NCBI GenBank assembly: GCA_963585895.1
Contig: CAUZXS010002528.1
Span: forward strand, 16,559 to 80,558
Direction of reading: 5' to 3'
DNA from: Sepioteuthis lessoniana
Lineage: Eukaryota > Mollusca > Cephalopoda > Myopsida > Loliginidae
Length of the DNA stretch: 64,000 bases
Shown: in pieces, positions 32,824 through 43,934 of the stretch
Layout: each line of letters opens with the position of its first letter
Position numbering within the stretch: position 1 is the stretch's first letter
The notes under the pieces: model-generated
Told to the model about the DNA's origin: nothing
Seen by the model: only the letters and a program-made list of their open reading frames with translations
Database searches by the model: none
Made by a program: the position numbers and the translations under genes

Positions 32824-34083
32824 AGTTTGCAGACTTTTTTCGTATGGGCACTTTTATTGATAGTACACACATGAAACTCTAGTCCCCTTCAAAGTAATCT
32901 CCTCCAGCTGCAATGCACTTGTTGTACCGTTCCAACAACTTCTGGAAGGCCCTATAAAAGTCCTCTTGTGTGAGCGTGTCAATGACCTTCGTTACAGATT
33001 CTTTCATCTCAATTGTCTCATTATGACAGCCTGTAAGTTTTTCCTTGAGCTTAGGGAATAAGCAAAAGTCACAGGGAGCAAGGTCTGGACTATAGGGAGG
33101 CTGAGGAACTGTCTTGATGCCCATCTTGGTCAAATAGTTTGTGACAAGGATGGAGTTGGGGACTGGTGCATTGTCCTGGTGGAAATGCCACTGACCTGAT
33201 TTGAAGAGTGCTGGCCTCTTCCGACGGAATCTCTTCCTGAACTACCTTAAAACCTCAACATAGTATTCCTTGTTGACTATCTGTCCAGTGGGAACCCAGT
33301 GCATGTAGATCCTGCTAGTGCTGTCCAAAAAAGGCATCATCAAAAGTTTGTGGGTGGATTTGCTCTGTCTGGCCTTCTTGGGTCTGGGAGAGCAGCATGC
33401 TTCCACTGGGGACTGTCTCTTGGTCTCTGGGTCATAGCAGTAGATCCAGCTTTCATCGCAAGTCACCACAGCATCAAGAACTGCGGGATCTGAATTGATC
33501 AGCTTGACCATCTCCCTGCTGTCATGATGTCTTTCTTTCTGATCTTCTCTTAGCACCCTTGGGACAAACTTCGCACAAATCTTCCGCATCTTCAGTTCCT
33601 CGCAAATAATTGTATGTAAAGTTCCAACACTAACATCAAACTGTGCACTTATTGTCTCTATAGACACATGACGAACCTTATCCATGAAATTCTTTATCTG
33701 GCCAATCAACTATGAGTGGCTGACTTCCTTACTCCTCCAACACCTCTCATCATCCCTCACAGACTCCCTGCCTTCTTTGAATTTCTTATGCCACTCAAAA
33801 ACTGATGTTCAATTCATGCAAGATGGTCTAAAAGCAGTCTGAAACATTCCATACGTTTCTGTGGCATTTTTTCCAAGTTTAAAACAGAATTTTATTGCAT
33901 ATCATTCTTCTAAAGTGTCCTCACGGCCAGATTGCATTTTTGAAATTGCTGCTGGAGCTGTTGATTTGAACCTGAAATCAAAAAAATTGTTCAGTCATCT
34001 CATAAGATGTATAGCAATAACATAGTGAATTTTCAAGAGTCTACGACAATTTTAAATGCCTGTACAAAAAATGTCTGGAAACT
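32824..34083 (-). mobile_element. Mariner element, longest copy (1260 bp)
   Basis: The ends are inverted relatives, AGTTTGCAGACTTTTTTCGT on the left and the complement of AGTTTCCAGACATTTTTTGT on the right. TA dinucleotides flank both sides (32822-32823, 34084-34085). The length is normal for mariner. It spans the whole transposase region, unlike the relatives at 20037 and 62957, which lack its 33265-33698 segment. Confidence 0.9.
32879..33960 (-). pseudogene. Mariner transposase (DD34D), full span with stop codons
   Basis: One continuous minus-strand frame with no obvious frameshift, broken by about four stops. Two are in the N-terminal third, one lies just before LIGQIKNF (TAG at 33710-33712, where the copy at 20 kb has CAG), and one follows VLR (TAG at 33242-33244). 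Domains in order: helix-turn-helix DNA-binding segment (CFKLGKNATETY, VFEWHKKFKEG), then the second helix bundle (FDVSVGTLHTIICEEL). The catalytic core has Asp in TCDESW, HQDNAP and LAPCDF. All three Asp are present. The C-terminus is CIAAGGDYFEGD. So few lesions imply fairly recent inactivation. Confidence 0.85.
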
Positions 34084-34109
34084 TATTGAAGACAGTAGTG
34101 AATATAAGA

Positions 34110-34330
34110 TTTTTTACTAGAGTAACATACTAAAAATGCTCTTAGAGAAGAAATCAATTTTCAGTCCAGTTTGCAACCCACTGATAATTTTGTGGGGATA
34201 TGCATTTAAACAAATGTCATTTTCAAATCACCAAAATTCTTGACATAATGAGGATAACTAATGTAAATTAGAAATCTTCATGTTACCATAGATAGAAGCA
34301 TCAATATCAAATATATCAAGCTCACTATAA
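34110..34330 (+). repeat. Helitron-like dispersed module
   Basis: 'actaaaaatgctcttagagaagaaatcaattttcagtcc', 'tgataattttgtggggatatgcattt' and 'cttgacataatgaggataac' resemble the modules at 6740 and 47065. Confidence 0.4.
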
Positions 34331-34734
34331 AATAATGAGAAATTCCTTAATTATGGTAATAAAGTGAATATGTCTTGTGTATGATTCTATGAGAATGGAA
34401 TTTCTAATTACTCAGTAGTGAGACAGTTGCTAAAACCAATTACCAATACTAAGCTTAACTTTAGCCCAAGGAGTACTCTGTGAGGATTAAAGCTACTACT
34501 GAGTAGTAATAATTTCTGAGTTCAGTTTACTCTAAAGGAGAAGAAAGCAATATTTTCTAATGTTAAACTGCAAAGATCTGCCATGGAATTTTCACGGGTA
34601 TTAGGGGTTTAAAAATATATTACTATAGATAAAATAATGATTATATACTAAGTCGAGTTTAATTTTAAAACACGACTAGAAGTATAGGGCATCCAATAAG
34701 TATTTAACTCACTCCTCAGTAGGTATTGATCTAC

Positions 34735-34960
34735 AAGAGTATGTATTTATTTACTTTGCCAGAAATAGGATGTGATACAAGATAAATTTTCAAGAAGAGT
34801 AAAGTTGGTTTGAATGAAGAATTTTCCTTTTCCTACACTGGTTGGCAAACCATTCCTAAAGAAACTATTCTGCCTATTTACCAATACCTAAGGATTTGAA
34901 CATTGGTAGCCAATTCTATTTCCTACAATGATAACACTAAGCTACAAAGAGTAACTTGTT
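34735..34960 (-). repeat. SINE family S copy
   Basis: 'gtatttatttactttgccag', 'aggatgtgatacaagataaatt', 'agttggtttgaatgaagaattttcct' and 'ctgcctatttaccaataccta' are in order. Confidence 0.55.
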
Positions 34961-35694
34961 AACCTTTACACTATGACAAGATATTCAATAGTTATTTATC
35001 AAGCTTAGCTTAGTGGTGGCTTTATAGGAACGATTTGAGAGATCAACTTAGCTTGATCATGTATATAAAGCACATAGTACTGTGGAATAATGAATTTGAT
35101 CCTTACTGATTTGCAAAGCCAACATGCTAACAATAACACCATTATAAATTGCCAATATTTAGTTTTTTGGGGCCCAAAGTTATCTGTCTGGATCACTCAA
35201 TGAGAATGAAACTCATTACTCAGTTACACTGTGAGTAATTTTCTAAATATATTACTTGTCCCCCAACTTCAGTGAGAGTAGGAGAGAGCCTATTGAGAAG
35301 TAAGTGTACTATAGAAGAGAAGAAAGTACAAGAATGTTAGGCTAGTATCCTTATCTATTTTTCTGTAGGCTTATCTCGAATCTAATGCTGATAAGGTGTA
35401 ACTCAAATCTTTGCTTCTAGACTGATGATAACAGAAAAACCTGTTTGATATAAGATAATAAATAATGGGAACCAAAAGTTCAACAGAACTTGTCCTATCA
35501 TCTAAAAATCAGACCCTCAAGATTATACCCAAAAGAAAAAAAATGTTTAAACCCTTTCACTGTTATGTGCAACTGTAGTTGAATTCTTAAAGCCAAATCA
35601 TTCATTTATCATCAGATTCCTCGCACTGAGAGATATGCAAATATAGTCAAATTTTATGCACTATTTACTGGTTTGTATTTTCTACTTGATAAGG

Positions 35695-35800
35695 AATTTT
35701 AGTTTTCTTATTAGGATGTGACACAAGGTCAATTTTTTAAGTGGAGTGCTGCTAGTTTGAATTCAGAGTTTTCCTTCACCTAAACTTATTTCAGATTTTA
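35695..35800 (-). repeat. SINE family S fragment
   Basis: 'aggatgtgacacaaggtcaa', 'gctagtttgaattcagagttttcctt' in reverse orientation. Confidence 0.5.
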
Positions 35801-35804
35801 TTCT

Positions 35805-36835
35805 GACAACTTTATGACATTATTTTAAATTATATTTCAAAACTAGTGAAGCTGCTCACAGAATTCAAGAAATGGAAGAATATCTAACTATCTAGAACTG
35901 ATTTAAGTGTTTTAAGGGTGGTAACTTGTCCTATGAAATAATGCCTTGAAGTGGATTACATTAATATGATGTTTTTAAATATATTGTAGAGGAGGAAGTG
36001 ATTGTCAGAAATCAAAAAGTTGGAACTATCAATCCATACTAAATGTAGAGCATGACAAAATTCTTATAAAAAAAACTCTCGTAACATTCCCTACAAACTC
36101 CTGACTAAAAAATGAAAATAGTTTTGATCCACCAGAATAAAAATCCTCCCTATGGTCTATTTCTGCTCAAATATTGCTTTTAGATTTTGCAATGCTCAAT
36201 CAAGAAATAGTCAGTGACTACATACAGGTCATAACAAGTGACAAAGTTTAACCTTATATTCAAATAAATGGCATAGTTTTTGATTTTCTAGATCCTTATA
36301 AAATTATTAAAGGATTTATGTATAATAAAGTAACTGTGTTTTATGCAATATTCCATTTAAACCTATCATCAATTAGACTAGAATAATTCCTCTTCATAAC
36401 ACCTAAGAGTAATGGAGGTTATTTGGCTGCATCTATCTTCTTGTCAAGTGATATGCAACAGGTTGGACTAGGTTACAGGGTACCATACCAGTAGCAAAAG
36501 GGCAATTTCTGAGCTTTGAAAAAAAAAAAAAAAAAAAGCAAAATCAGTTTGTCTTCACGGCTCCAATTATGTTTTGGAATCAATTATTTGTCTTCTAAAT
36601 AGGTTGCCAATTAAGTCTAAAGAGAATGTATAGAGAAGGCAGGAATATTCAAAATATTACAAATACCTTAAATACAGGCAAATTAATATCCAAAATTTTT
36701 AAAGTAAATATACATAATGCTCTATGTTAAAAAACAGATATATTTTATTAAAAAATAAATAAGAATAATATCTACTTTTATCACATCAGCAGACAATTTA
36801 AAGATTAAAGCAATTAAGAATATTGTCATAATTTT
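35805..36835. other. No gene recognised
   Basis: AT-rich sequence with a poly-A run near 36520-36537. No supported feature. Confidence 0.4.
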
Positions 36836-36839
36836 CATC

Positions 36840-37470
36840 TGTTTGTATTTATCCAAACTATCTGCTACCAGTAGGCTGCAATAATTTTTAAGCACATAAA
36901 GCTGCTCTGAATTAAGAGTTTTCCTTCTAGTAGAACAATTGCCATACCAAGGCTAAAGAGACCAGTCTGGATTCCCACAAACCCCTCCATCACAAGCTGG
37001 ATGCAACAAAAGGTCAATTTTTAAACATAGTACAATGGTCTAACCAAGCCATTGGCCCATTGGTTAGAGTGTTCGCCAATGGCATAGGAGATTGGGGTTC
37101 AATCCCAGGTCATGTCATAACAAAGACTCAAAAAAATGGTATTTGATTCCACCTTGCTTAACACTCAGCATTATATGGTACAAATCAAGGGTAAAGTGGA
37201 GCAATCCAGAAAATGGAGTAGCACCCTCCCTTACACCTTGGTATAGTAGCTATTGAAAAGGGAGAATACAGTCGCCAACTTTACTCACAATGGTTTAAAC
37301 TTTTTTTTTTTTTCTTGTCTGAGAGAGTCCTAAGTCAAGCCTACGGTTCATACAAAGTTGAGAGAAAGATTCATACCTTTCTCAAAGGCATTAGCTGAAA
37401 GTGAAATGCAAATATAGCTTCACATAAAATTTGAACTCAACTCACCATTCATCTGTTAATGTTGATCTCT
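36840..37470 (-). repeat. Two SINE family S copies, the second split by another SINE
   Basis: A tail-body fragment at 36840-36975 is followed by a second copy from ~36985. That copy is interrupted at 37032-37294 by a plus-strand SINE and resumes at 37287 to about 37460 ('cctttctcaaaggcattagc', 'ttgaactcaactcacc'). Confidence 0.6.
37032..37294 (+). mobile_element. tRNA-derived SINE (OR-like) with 8-bp target-site duplication
   Basis: The body (37040-37286) is flanked by ACAATGGT at 37032-37039 and 37287-37294. The tRNA-like head has box A-like 'cattggttagagtgttcgcc' and box B 'ggttcaatccc'. The tail ends 'gtcgccaactttactc'. The uninterrupted site 'agtacaaatggtttaaatt' is seen in a relative at about 40189. 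Minus-strand copies lie at 40608 and 48048. The name OR-like refers to octopus tRNA-derived SINEs known from the literature. Identity is not checked. Confidence 0.8.
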
Positions 37471-37745
37471 ACATTAAAAAGGTTTTATCTTCAGATTAAA
37501 GTAAATATACAAATATACTGTTCCATGTTAAACAGATATATTCATAAAGCAAAAAATACTTTTATTCTCATCTGCTGGTAATTTAAAGGTTAAAGCTATT
37601 AACAATGCTGTCATCATTTTCATCTTTGAATGCTGATCTTAACATTTACTTTTATTCATCTCTCACAAACACTTTATAAAGAATAAAATAATGATAGCAA
37701 AATATATGCTTGTCTAATCAAATACTGATTACTGGCTTGCAATTG

Positions 37746-38839
37746 CTACTGTGACGCGAAAACTTTACTTTTATCCCAGAATGAGGTTTTATTTTTGCAC
37801 GTGTGAAGACGGGCCAGGTTGGCACTTGATCCCTTATAGAATAAGTCCTCGTTCAGAGTCTTTCTCTCAGGTATATAAGAACTGGCATATTATGTGAGGG
37901 ATTAATTTAGGGCTAGACTGACCGCTGCTGGCAAGGGGTTCCAAATTTCACACTATCCACACACCCACCAGGTCGCTTTCCTTCCTCCCCCTAGACAATG
38001 GAAGATATGGACCTCTAGGTTGAGAAGTAATAATATTATGTTGTAGTAGTCGGCAACTCTGGTTTCCCATGTGATATTTTTAAGGAATTAATAGGACAAC
38101 TCTAAGCAAGATAACATAAGGCGAATAGAAGCTGAAAAGGAAGCATGAAGTAACAAATTCGTCGAAGATACGGCAAAGAACAACTTAGACCACGTGGTAA
38201 CATAAAAATACATCAATCCTTTACTATACAAAGAGATACACTTTGAAAGTGTCAAATATATAATAAATGGACAGTCCACGAATATAAATGTCTTTTCTTG
38301 ACTTCTGTTTTTCTTCAAATTGAGAGAGAGAGAGGGTATACAAAATTTGGTATAAAGGAGAAATAGCCCCAAAGTTACTTATCTTATTTTTCGACGGGGT
38401 TCCACTGGAGAATCTTTCTTCTTTCATGGGCTAATAGACTTTAAGCTATTTTTAATACTGGCTGGAAGAACTTGGGTCCCTCGTGTCTCAGATATTCTTT
38501 TGTCTTCTTCACCCGGAGTACTTGGCTTTTGGTTCTGTCTCCCACGAACCCTGCCCAAACAACTGACTTTTTTCTTTTCTATTTCCGCTGACGGGAGGGA
38601 GTTCCCACTTCCGTTTTAGGGTCCCAGCCAATCGTTTGGCTTTTACCTTCCTCCCGCCCTGGTCAGGCGATTTTGTTAGGGCTACTAGATATCACCCAAG
38701 TCAGGTTACTGAGTACAAACATCTGTTGGTCTTCACCCCGACCTACATTCTTTCTTAACGGTTTGCCACTGTTCATTCCGACGGGAGGATAGTATTAATC
38801 TTATTTCTATCGTCTCTGTGGGATATCACGTGACACTAC
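37746..38839 (+). mobile_element. Solo LTR, ~1086 bp, 4-bp target-site duplication
   Basis: A unit distinctly richer in GC than its surroundings begins TGTGACGCG at 37750 and ends CACGTGACA at 38835. It has canonical TG...CA ends that form a near-perfect short inverted repeat. CTAC flanks both sides (37746-37749 and 38836-38839). A TATA-like 'ggtatataagaact' lies near 37871 and an AATAAA near 38266, both in plus orientation, so the strand call is tentative. No coding region belongs to it. The minus-strand frames inside (38088-38427) are incidental. The 4-bp duplication fits a Ty3/gypsy-type integrase, but the family is inferred. Confidence 0.7.
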
Positions 38840-38844
38840 CTTGT

Positions 38845-39650
38845 AGGTTTATGCCACTTTAGGCAACAGTGATGGGCTGGGAACCTGTGGCCTTCTAAAC
38901 CATCAAGTGCAACCTTTCATGGTCTTGTTGAAACCCCAATTAAGATTACTCACCTTTAATCTAGAAGTTAATAATATTTCAATACTTTCTCATAAAAAGT
39001 TAGTAAAGTATTTCATCCTTTTTCTTTTTTGAGTAGATTTAATTAAATTTAAATGAAGGTATAAACTAGAAGGGTACTTTGTCCAGAATACTTCAATGAG
39101 GAAATATCTGCATTAATGTATCAAAAAAGAATTCAAAAATAAAAAAAAATCCTATAGAAATATAATACTTGAATTCATGATCCAATTAAGACTTAATTTC
39201 AATCATTATCTTCATTTTGTTTTTTTTTAACTAAACAAGTACATTTAAAAACTAATTTTTCAAAACTATATAAGTCACCAACCTTCTATATTTCTTTAGA
39301 TTTTCCCTCTCCCAACCATTAAGATAATGACTTATGACATTTTGCCTATGTATAATTTTGAAGACTAAAATGTACTGTTCAGTAAAAGAAGAAAGGGAAG
39401 TAAATGACTGAAACTTACTCTCATCTCGACCGTGAATGTAAGTAATAGATTCATACATAATTTTTTTTTTTTATATTACTACTGCAGACATTTCCTCAGT
39501 AGGATATTTTGAACAAGTAACACTAAAAGTTTAAACTTTAGATTTTCTTGTAAGCATGTATTATGTTTAGCCTAATAATAATAATAAATTTCAATGTGGC
39601 CTTTAAACATGAAATAGTTTCTCATCCATGCAATAACTACAACTCAATAA
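38845..39650. other. No gene recognised
   Basis: AT-rich sequence following the solo LTR. No repeat family was assigned by eye. Confidence 0.35.
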
Positions 39651-39674
39651 GGATTAAAGACATCAGCAGCAGGG

Positions 39675-39730
39675 CAGCATCTGATGAAGTCTGAGGGAGA
39701 CAGCATCTGATGAAGTCTCTGAGGGAGACA
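39675..39730 (+). repeat. Tandem duplication of a ~27-bp CTGATGA unit
   Basis: 'cagcatctgatgaagtctgagggaga' is followed by 'cagcatctgatgaagtctctgagggaga'. The second unit can fold GTCTC-TGAG-GGAGAC after CTGATGA, a hammerhead stem II-like arrangement. Confidence 0.5.
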
Positions 39731-40079
39731 AATCCAAAAGAATCAATAGTACAACCACTAGCATGCTGGTTAACAGATGACATCAGGAAACTAGTCAGTT
39801 GTCACTGTGGGACAGCTTCCTTATCTACTAAACATGTTACACTCCTGTGCACCACTTAGCATAGGATTTAGAAGTATAGAGATGCTGGAGCTGCAACATT
39901 GTCTTTCATATTACTAAGGCAAGCATGTTTAAAGTAAGATTTACCACACTTAAGTCACTTTATGGCCCAGAAAGAAGTAATGTATCATCAGGTAATGGTT
40001 ACACATTCAATGAAGACATAAGCAGCAGGTGGTTTGGTGGTATCTAAGGAAAATGGATCCAGAATGGCAGCTGTTTTTG

Positions 40080-40385
40080 TTTTCTTTAACTTTTCTTCTC
40101 CTAGATTGGTTCCCATACCAAGGCTAAAGATACCAGTCAACATTTACCCAATGCCTCTGCTATAACACAAAGTTAATCTTTAAGCACAGTACAAATGGTT
40201 TAAATTCTCAGTTTTTTTCTTCTCCTAGACTGGTTGACATACCAAGGCTGAAGTGCCCAGTCTGCTCTATTATTTACCCATAGCTGAGGGAAGATGAGTT
40301 GAATTCATGCCTTTTCCAAAAGCATTAACATAATGTAAAATGCAAACAGCCTAATCTACAATTTAAACTTAACTTACAATTCATT
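40080..40385 (-). repeat. SINE family S copies, two partly overlapping
   Basis: 'ttctcctagattggttcccataccaaggctaaag' recurs ~120 bp later as 'ttctcctagactggttgacataccaaggctgaag', with 'catttacccaatgcctctgc' between. It is a tandem or nested pair. Confidence 0.55.
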
Positions 40386-40499
40386 TGTTAATGAGGATAT
40401 CTACATTAATCTAAAGATAAAACCTTTTTAAAGTAAATATATACACTTACAGTTCCATGTTAAACAGATATATGATTAAAAAAATTTTTTGCAGTTTTA

Positions 40500-41130
40500 C
40501 TGTTTCTAGTAATCTTATCTAATACTCATAATTGGATCAAAATTATATGGTTTCAAGTAACTAATAACAATACTTAGTAAACAATTATAGGTTAAAATAA
40601 GTAAGTAAAGTTAGCGACCATAGTCGAGGGTAACCCGAAGGCTCCCTTTTCGATAGCTACTACACCAATGTGTAGGGGAGGGCGCTACTCCTTCCCTGGA
40701 TTGCTCTACTTTACCATTGATCCGTACCTTATAATGCTGAGTGTTAAGCAAGGAGGCATCAAGTACCATTTTTTGAGTCTTTGGTATGACTTGACCTGGG
40801 ATTGAACCCAGGTCTCCCGGCCCATTGGCGAAATACAAACAATTTGCCTATATTTAAATAGTTTGAAATATTACTATATGATATTATTAGTTTTATTCAA
40901 TTATAATCATTTGTTGGTACATAGTTATATGGTTACACATTCTTATCTAATTATAATAATTTTCAAACAGATCTATCTAACCCATAGATGAGACCCTAAC
41001 AGGTATTAAAACTGAGTTAGAATGGACTTGAGAGTAACAGCAATGAAGAAATACTCCACTCCACTTTCCCCATTGCTCCACTGCCTCTTTTTTTGGAGGG
41101 TGAAAAGTGAAGGAACTTACCTCTCTGCAT
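40500..41130 (+). repeat. Dispersed family R copy split by a SINE
   Basis: 'attatatggtttcaagtaac' at ~40540 and the tail modules at 40905-41100 ('catagatgagaccctaacagg', 'actccactttccccattgctcc') are separated by the minus-strand SINE at 40608-40840. Confidence 0.55.
40608..40840 (-). mobile_element. tRNA-derived SINE (OR-like), minus strand
   Basis: Nearly the same sequence as 37040-37286 in reverse: 'agcgaccatagtcgagggtaacccgaagg' at the tail and 'gggattgaacccaggtctccc' (box B complement) near the head. The promoter end is truncated after 'cccattggcgaa'. The 75-codon minus frame here is repeat sequence. Confidence 0.75.
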
Positions 41131-41671
41131 GGTATAGGTTTTTATAGATTAAAATATGTTAATTTTTAGTTGCATTGTGCTGATTATTTTGCATTAAGGA
41201 CACTTATAAAGAAGTGTGTTGTTGTGATAGACATTGTTTTGTTTATGTACAGATTGTTACAAATTAGAGCCATTTTTAGAAACCACCTTGGGTGAATTGA
41301 CATCTAGGATTTTCTCTTTGCTCAGCATGCAAACTCTGACAGGTACAAAGAAAACAAGTCTACAAAAAATGTAATCTCACTTATTTCTCAAAACATGACC
41401 TTTTTATAAAAAAAATTTGTCATTTCACCTAAGTTTTATAGCTACTAAAGCAGACTAATCATTGTTGCATTAACATTGGATTGGTTTTATGTAATCTGGA
41501 GAGATATTCTAATAGAATATCAACATCTGTACGAGTCATTTTAATGAATCATAAAAATATTGGAATTATCTGATTAAGTGAAACAAGTTCATAAGTTATA
41601 ATAAATCTAAAATTCTCAATTTTTAATTAGCAGAAGCTAATGAATTTGAATGTTAAATACTATCACTACTT

Positions 41672-41890
41672 CTGTCCCACAATAGTTGTTACATTTAGTG
41701 TATAAAATTTATATGTAGAGGTACCAACTATTAATGGGACAAAGGAGGTATGAAATAAGTATATTGATATCATCGTATTTGAGATTAGCATTTCTTTTAA
41801 TATTCAAATAAAAAAATCATAATGCAATCTATTACCATCTTATGATAGTTGTTATATTTAGTCTATCAAATACATATGCAAATGGGACAA
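41672..41890. repeat. Two palindromic mini-elements
   Basis: 41672-41742 pairs CTGTCCCACAATAGTTGTTA with a complementary end. 41834-41890 is a more diverged copy. Both belong to the hairpin family of 9734-9803. Confidence 0.5.
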
Positions 41891-42079
41891 CATAAGTAAA
41901 ATGTAATTAGAAAAAAAATTTGGATAATAAACCATGAGGTTAACTTCTATAAAATATGCTATAACAAATATTGCCTGTATCTTAGTAAACATTTTTTTTA
42001 ATTCATATTTTTTCTTTTGATTGGATTATTTCTTACCTATGTCCTTTTATTTGTGTAATTGCCGTCAAGCTTTTAAAAC

Positions 42080-42345
42080 AGCAGCTGTATGGCCACCTAC
42101 CCATCACAAAAACAATCAAAGTTAGATGAACCAGACATGCGGAACACTGCTGGAGAAATAAGGACAAAATCGTGGACCCCTTCACATGGATGAGCAAACG
42201 TAGGATGACTAGCTAGAACCTATATATAACAGCTCTGTGCCAATACAAGACATAACCTGGAAAACCTCCTAGGAGCGATGAACGATAGAGATGGGTGGCA
42301 ATAGAGGGTCAGGGAGATTTGTGTTGGCAGCACGACATGATGATG
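42080..42345 (+). pseudogene. RTE-like LINE 3'-end fragment, old
   Basis: Translates in broken frames to QLYGHLPITKTIKVR, TRHAEHCWRNKDK and the following C-terminal region. It ends 'ggcagcacgacatgatgatg', matching the last ~280 bp of the LINE at 31.4-31.7 kb, including the TGA-type tail. Several stops and indels make it much older. No target-site duplication is evident. Confidence 0.8.
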
Positions 42346-43177
42346 TTCTTTTTATTTATGTTGTTGAGACTCCAGTTTTGGAGGTCTGAGGAGTAATCCA
42401 CTTTGACCCAAAGTGATTGTACCAGTTTGTTACTAAATAACTAAGGCAATGTATTAACTGATATGAGATATTCAAAGGCATAGAGAGTATAATATGAATA
42501 GTCAATTTTGTAGAAAACATCTAAAAGAATACAACAACCAAGATGGGGACAGTAGTCAGAATTGTGTAAATAATACAAATAAACAAAAATTTACTCTCTG
42601 ATGTATAGAATCTTATTAAGCACTAATCTCATTTTCTTTTCCAAATTAACACAGGTGAGCCTATTTTTGTGGACTAGGAAGATGTTAAAACAATTTGTTT
42701 CTACCTGTATAAATATCGACATTAAGAGCATCTATCAACCAGTGTCAGTTAGTGGTACCTAACTTCTATTTTTGTTATGCTAGAAGAAACAGAGAGTCAG
42801 CAGGGCAAGTCAAAGAGATGAGAGAAATTTGGCTGCCTCTGACCTTGTTTTTTACTGTAACTATCTTTGCTGCTTTTGGAGGCATGTAATATTAGAATTT
42901 ACCTAAACTCCTGTTCGGTACCTTCCAGCCATACAAATAACAGTACAAAAATACTATCACCATTATTGACTTTTCTGCTACCATTCCTCCTACTGATATT
43001 ATTAGGATATTGGCATTGTTCTCATCATAAATTACATAATCTTTTACATATGGATTTGCACCACTTCTGTTTGTCTATGGGTTTTGAGATGGTGGTAACA
43101 GTTGTGTCAAGAATGCAAGAGAATCGCTCAAACAGAAGGGAGAGAGCCAAACAACACATTATACAAGTGGGAGCAGA

Positions 43178-43930
43178 CTGAAGTATAGAAAGAGAGAAAG
43201 AAAAAAAGAAACAGAGTAAAAAAGAAAAAGTGAGAGAATGACAGGAGAGGGGAGAGAAAAGTGAGAGAAAAATGAAAAGAGAGAGAGGTGAAACTAAGTT
43301 AGGTTACTTGGTGTAATAGCATATCAACCCTTGATGGTTACTTAATACCAAATCCTGTTTATACCAATATTACAATTTTTAAGTGAATAGTTTGTAGGTA
43401 ACATTATTTCTTAAACAAGTCAGACCTCATTTGTTGGCACACAATTAAATGGTTTCAAGTATTGCTATTTGTTGTTTGCACACAGTTAAATGAGTTCGAG
43501 CATTGTTCAATTGAATGTAAATCATTTGTTTGCACAAAGTAAATCATTTTAAGTATAGTAAATTATTAAACAGTTCTATTTGAGCCATAGATAGGACCCT
43601 AACAGATACTACCACTCTGAATGAGAGTGAAATAGGCATAATGGTAATGAAAGGGTACTCTACATTCCCCAAAGCTTCAAAATTAGAATCTCCCTATCAG
43701 CTGGTTTTGTGTCATATCAGGCTCTCATTTTGAGGGAGGGTCTTCTCTACAGAGATGCATTTGGCTTCCCAGCCCACATAGCTTGAAAGTGAGAGAGGGA
43801 GAGGATAAAAAAAAAGGAAAAATTAGAGAGAGAACGAAAAGTGAAAAAGGTAAGAGGTAAGCGAGGTAAGAAAAGTGAAAGAGAGAAAAAAGGAAAAAGT
43901 GAGAGAAAGAGAAAAAGAAAAGTGAGAGAT
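43178..43930 (+). repeat. Polypurine tract interrupted by a family R copy
   Basis: GA-rich runs at 43178-43292 and 43788-43930 flank a family R copy at about 43300-43785 (head 'ggtgtaatagcatatcaaccc', tail 'catagataggaccctaacag', 'cagcccacatagct'). Either the repeat landed in one purine tract, or the tract expanded at both ends of it. Confidence 0.55.
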
Positions 43931-43934
43931 ATTC

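Noticed and set aside
38088-38427. Overlapping minus-strand frames of 94 and 67 codons
   Set aside because: They lie inside the solo LTR and are not conserved protein motifs.
40611-40838. 75-codon minus frame containing ANGPGDLGSIPG-like sequence
   Set aside because: It is a translation of the tRNA-derived SINE; nearly the same peptide appears at 48122-48355 from another SINE copy.
42867-43181. 104-codon plus frame with a Leu-rich segment, a possible small membrane protein
   Set aside because: No homology is recognised, there is no splice or promoter context, and it runs directly into a polypurine tract.
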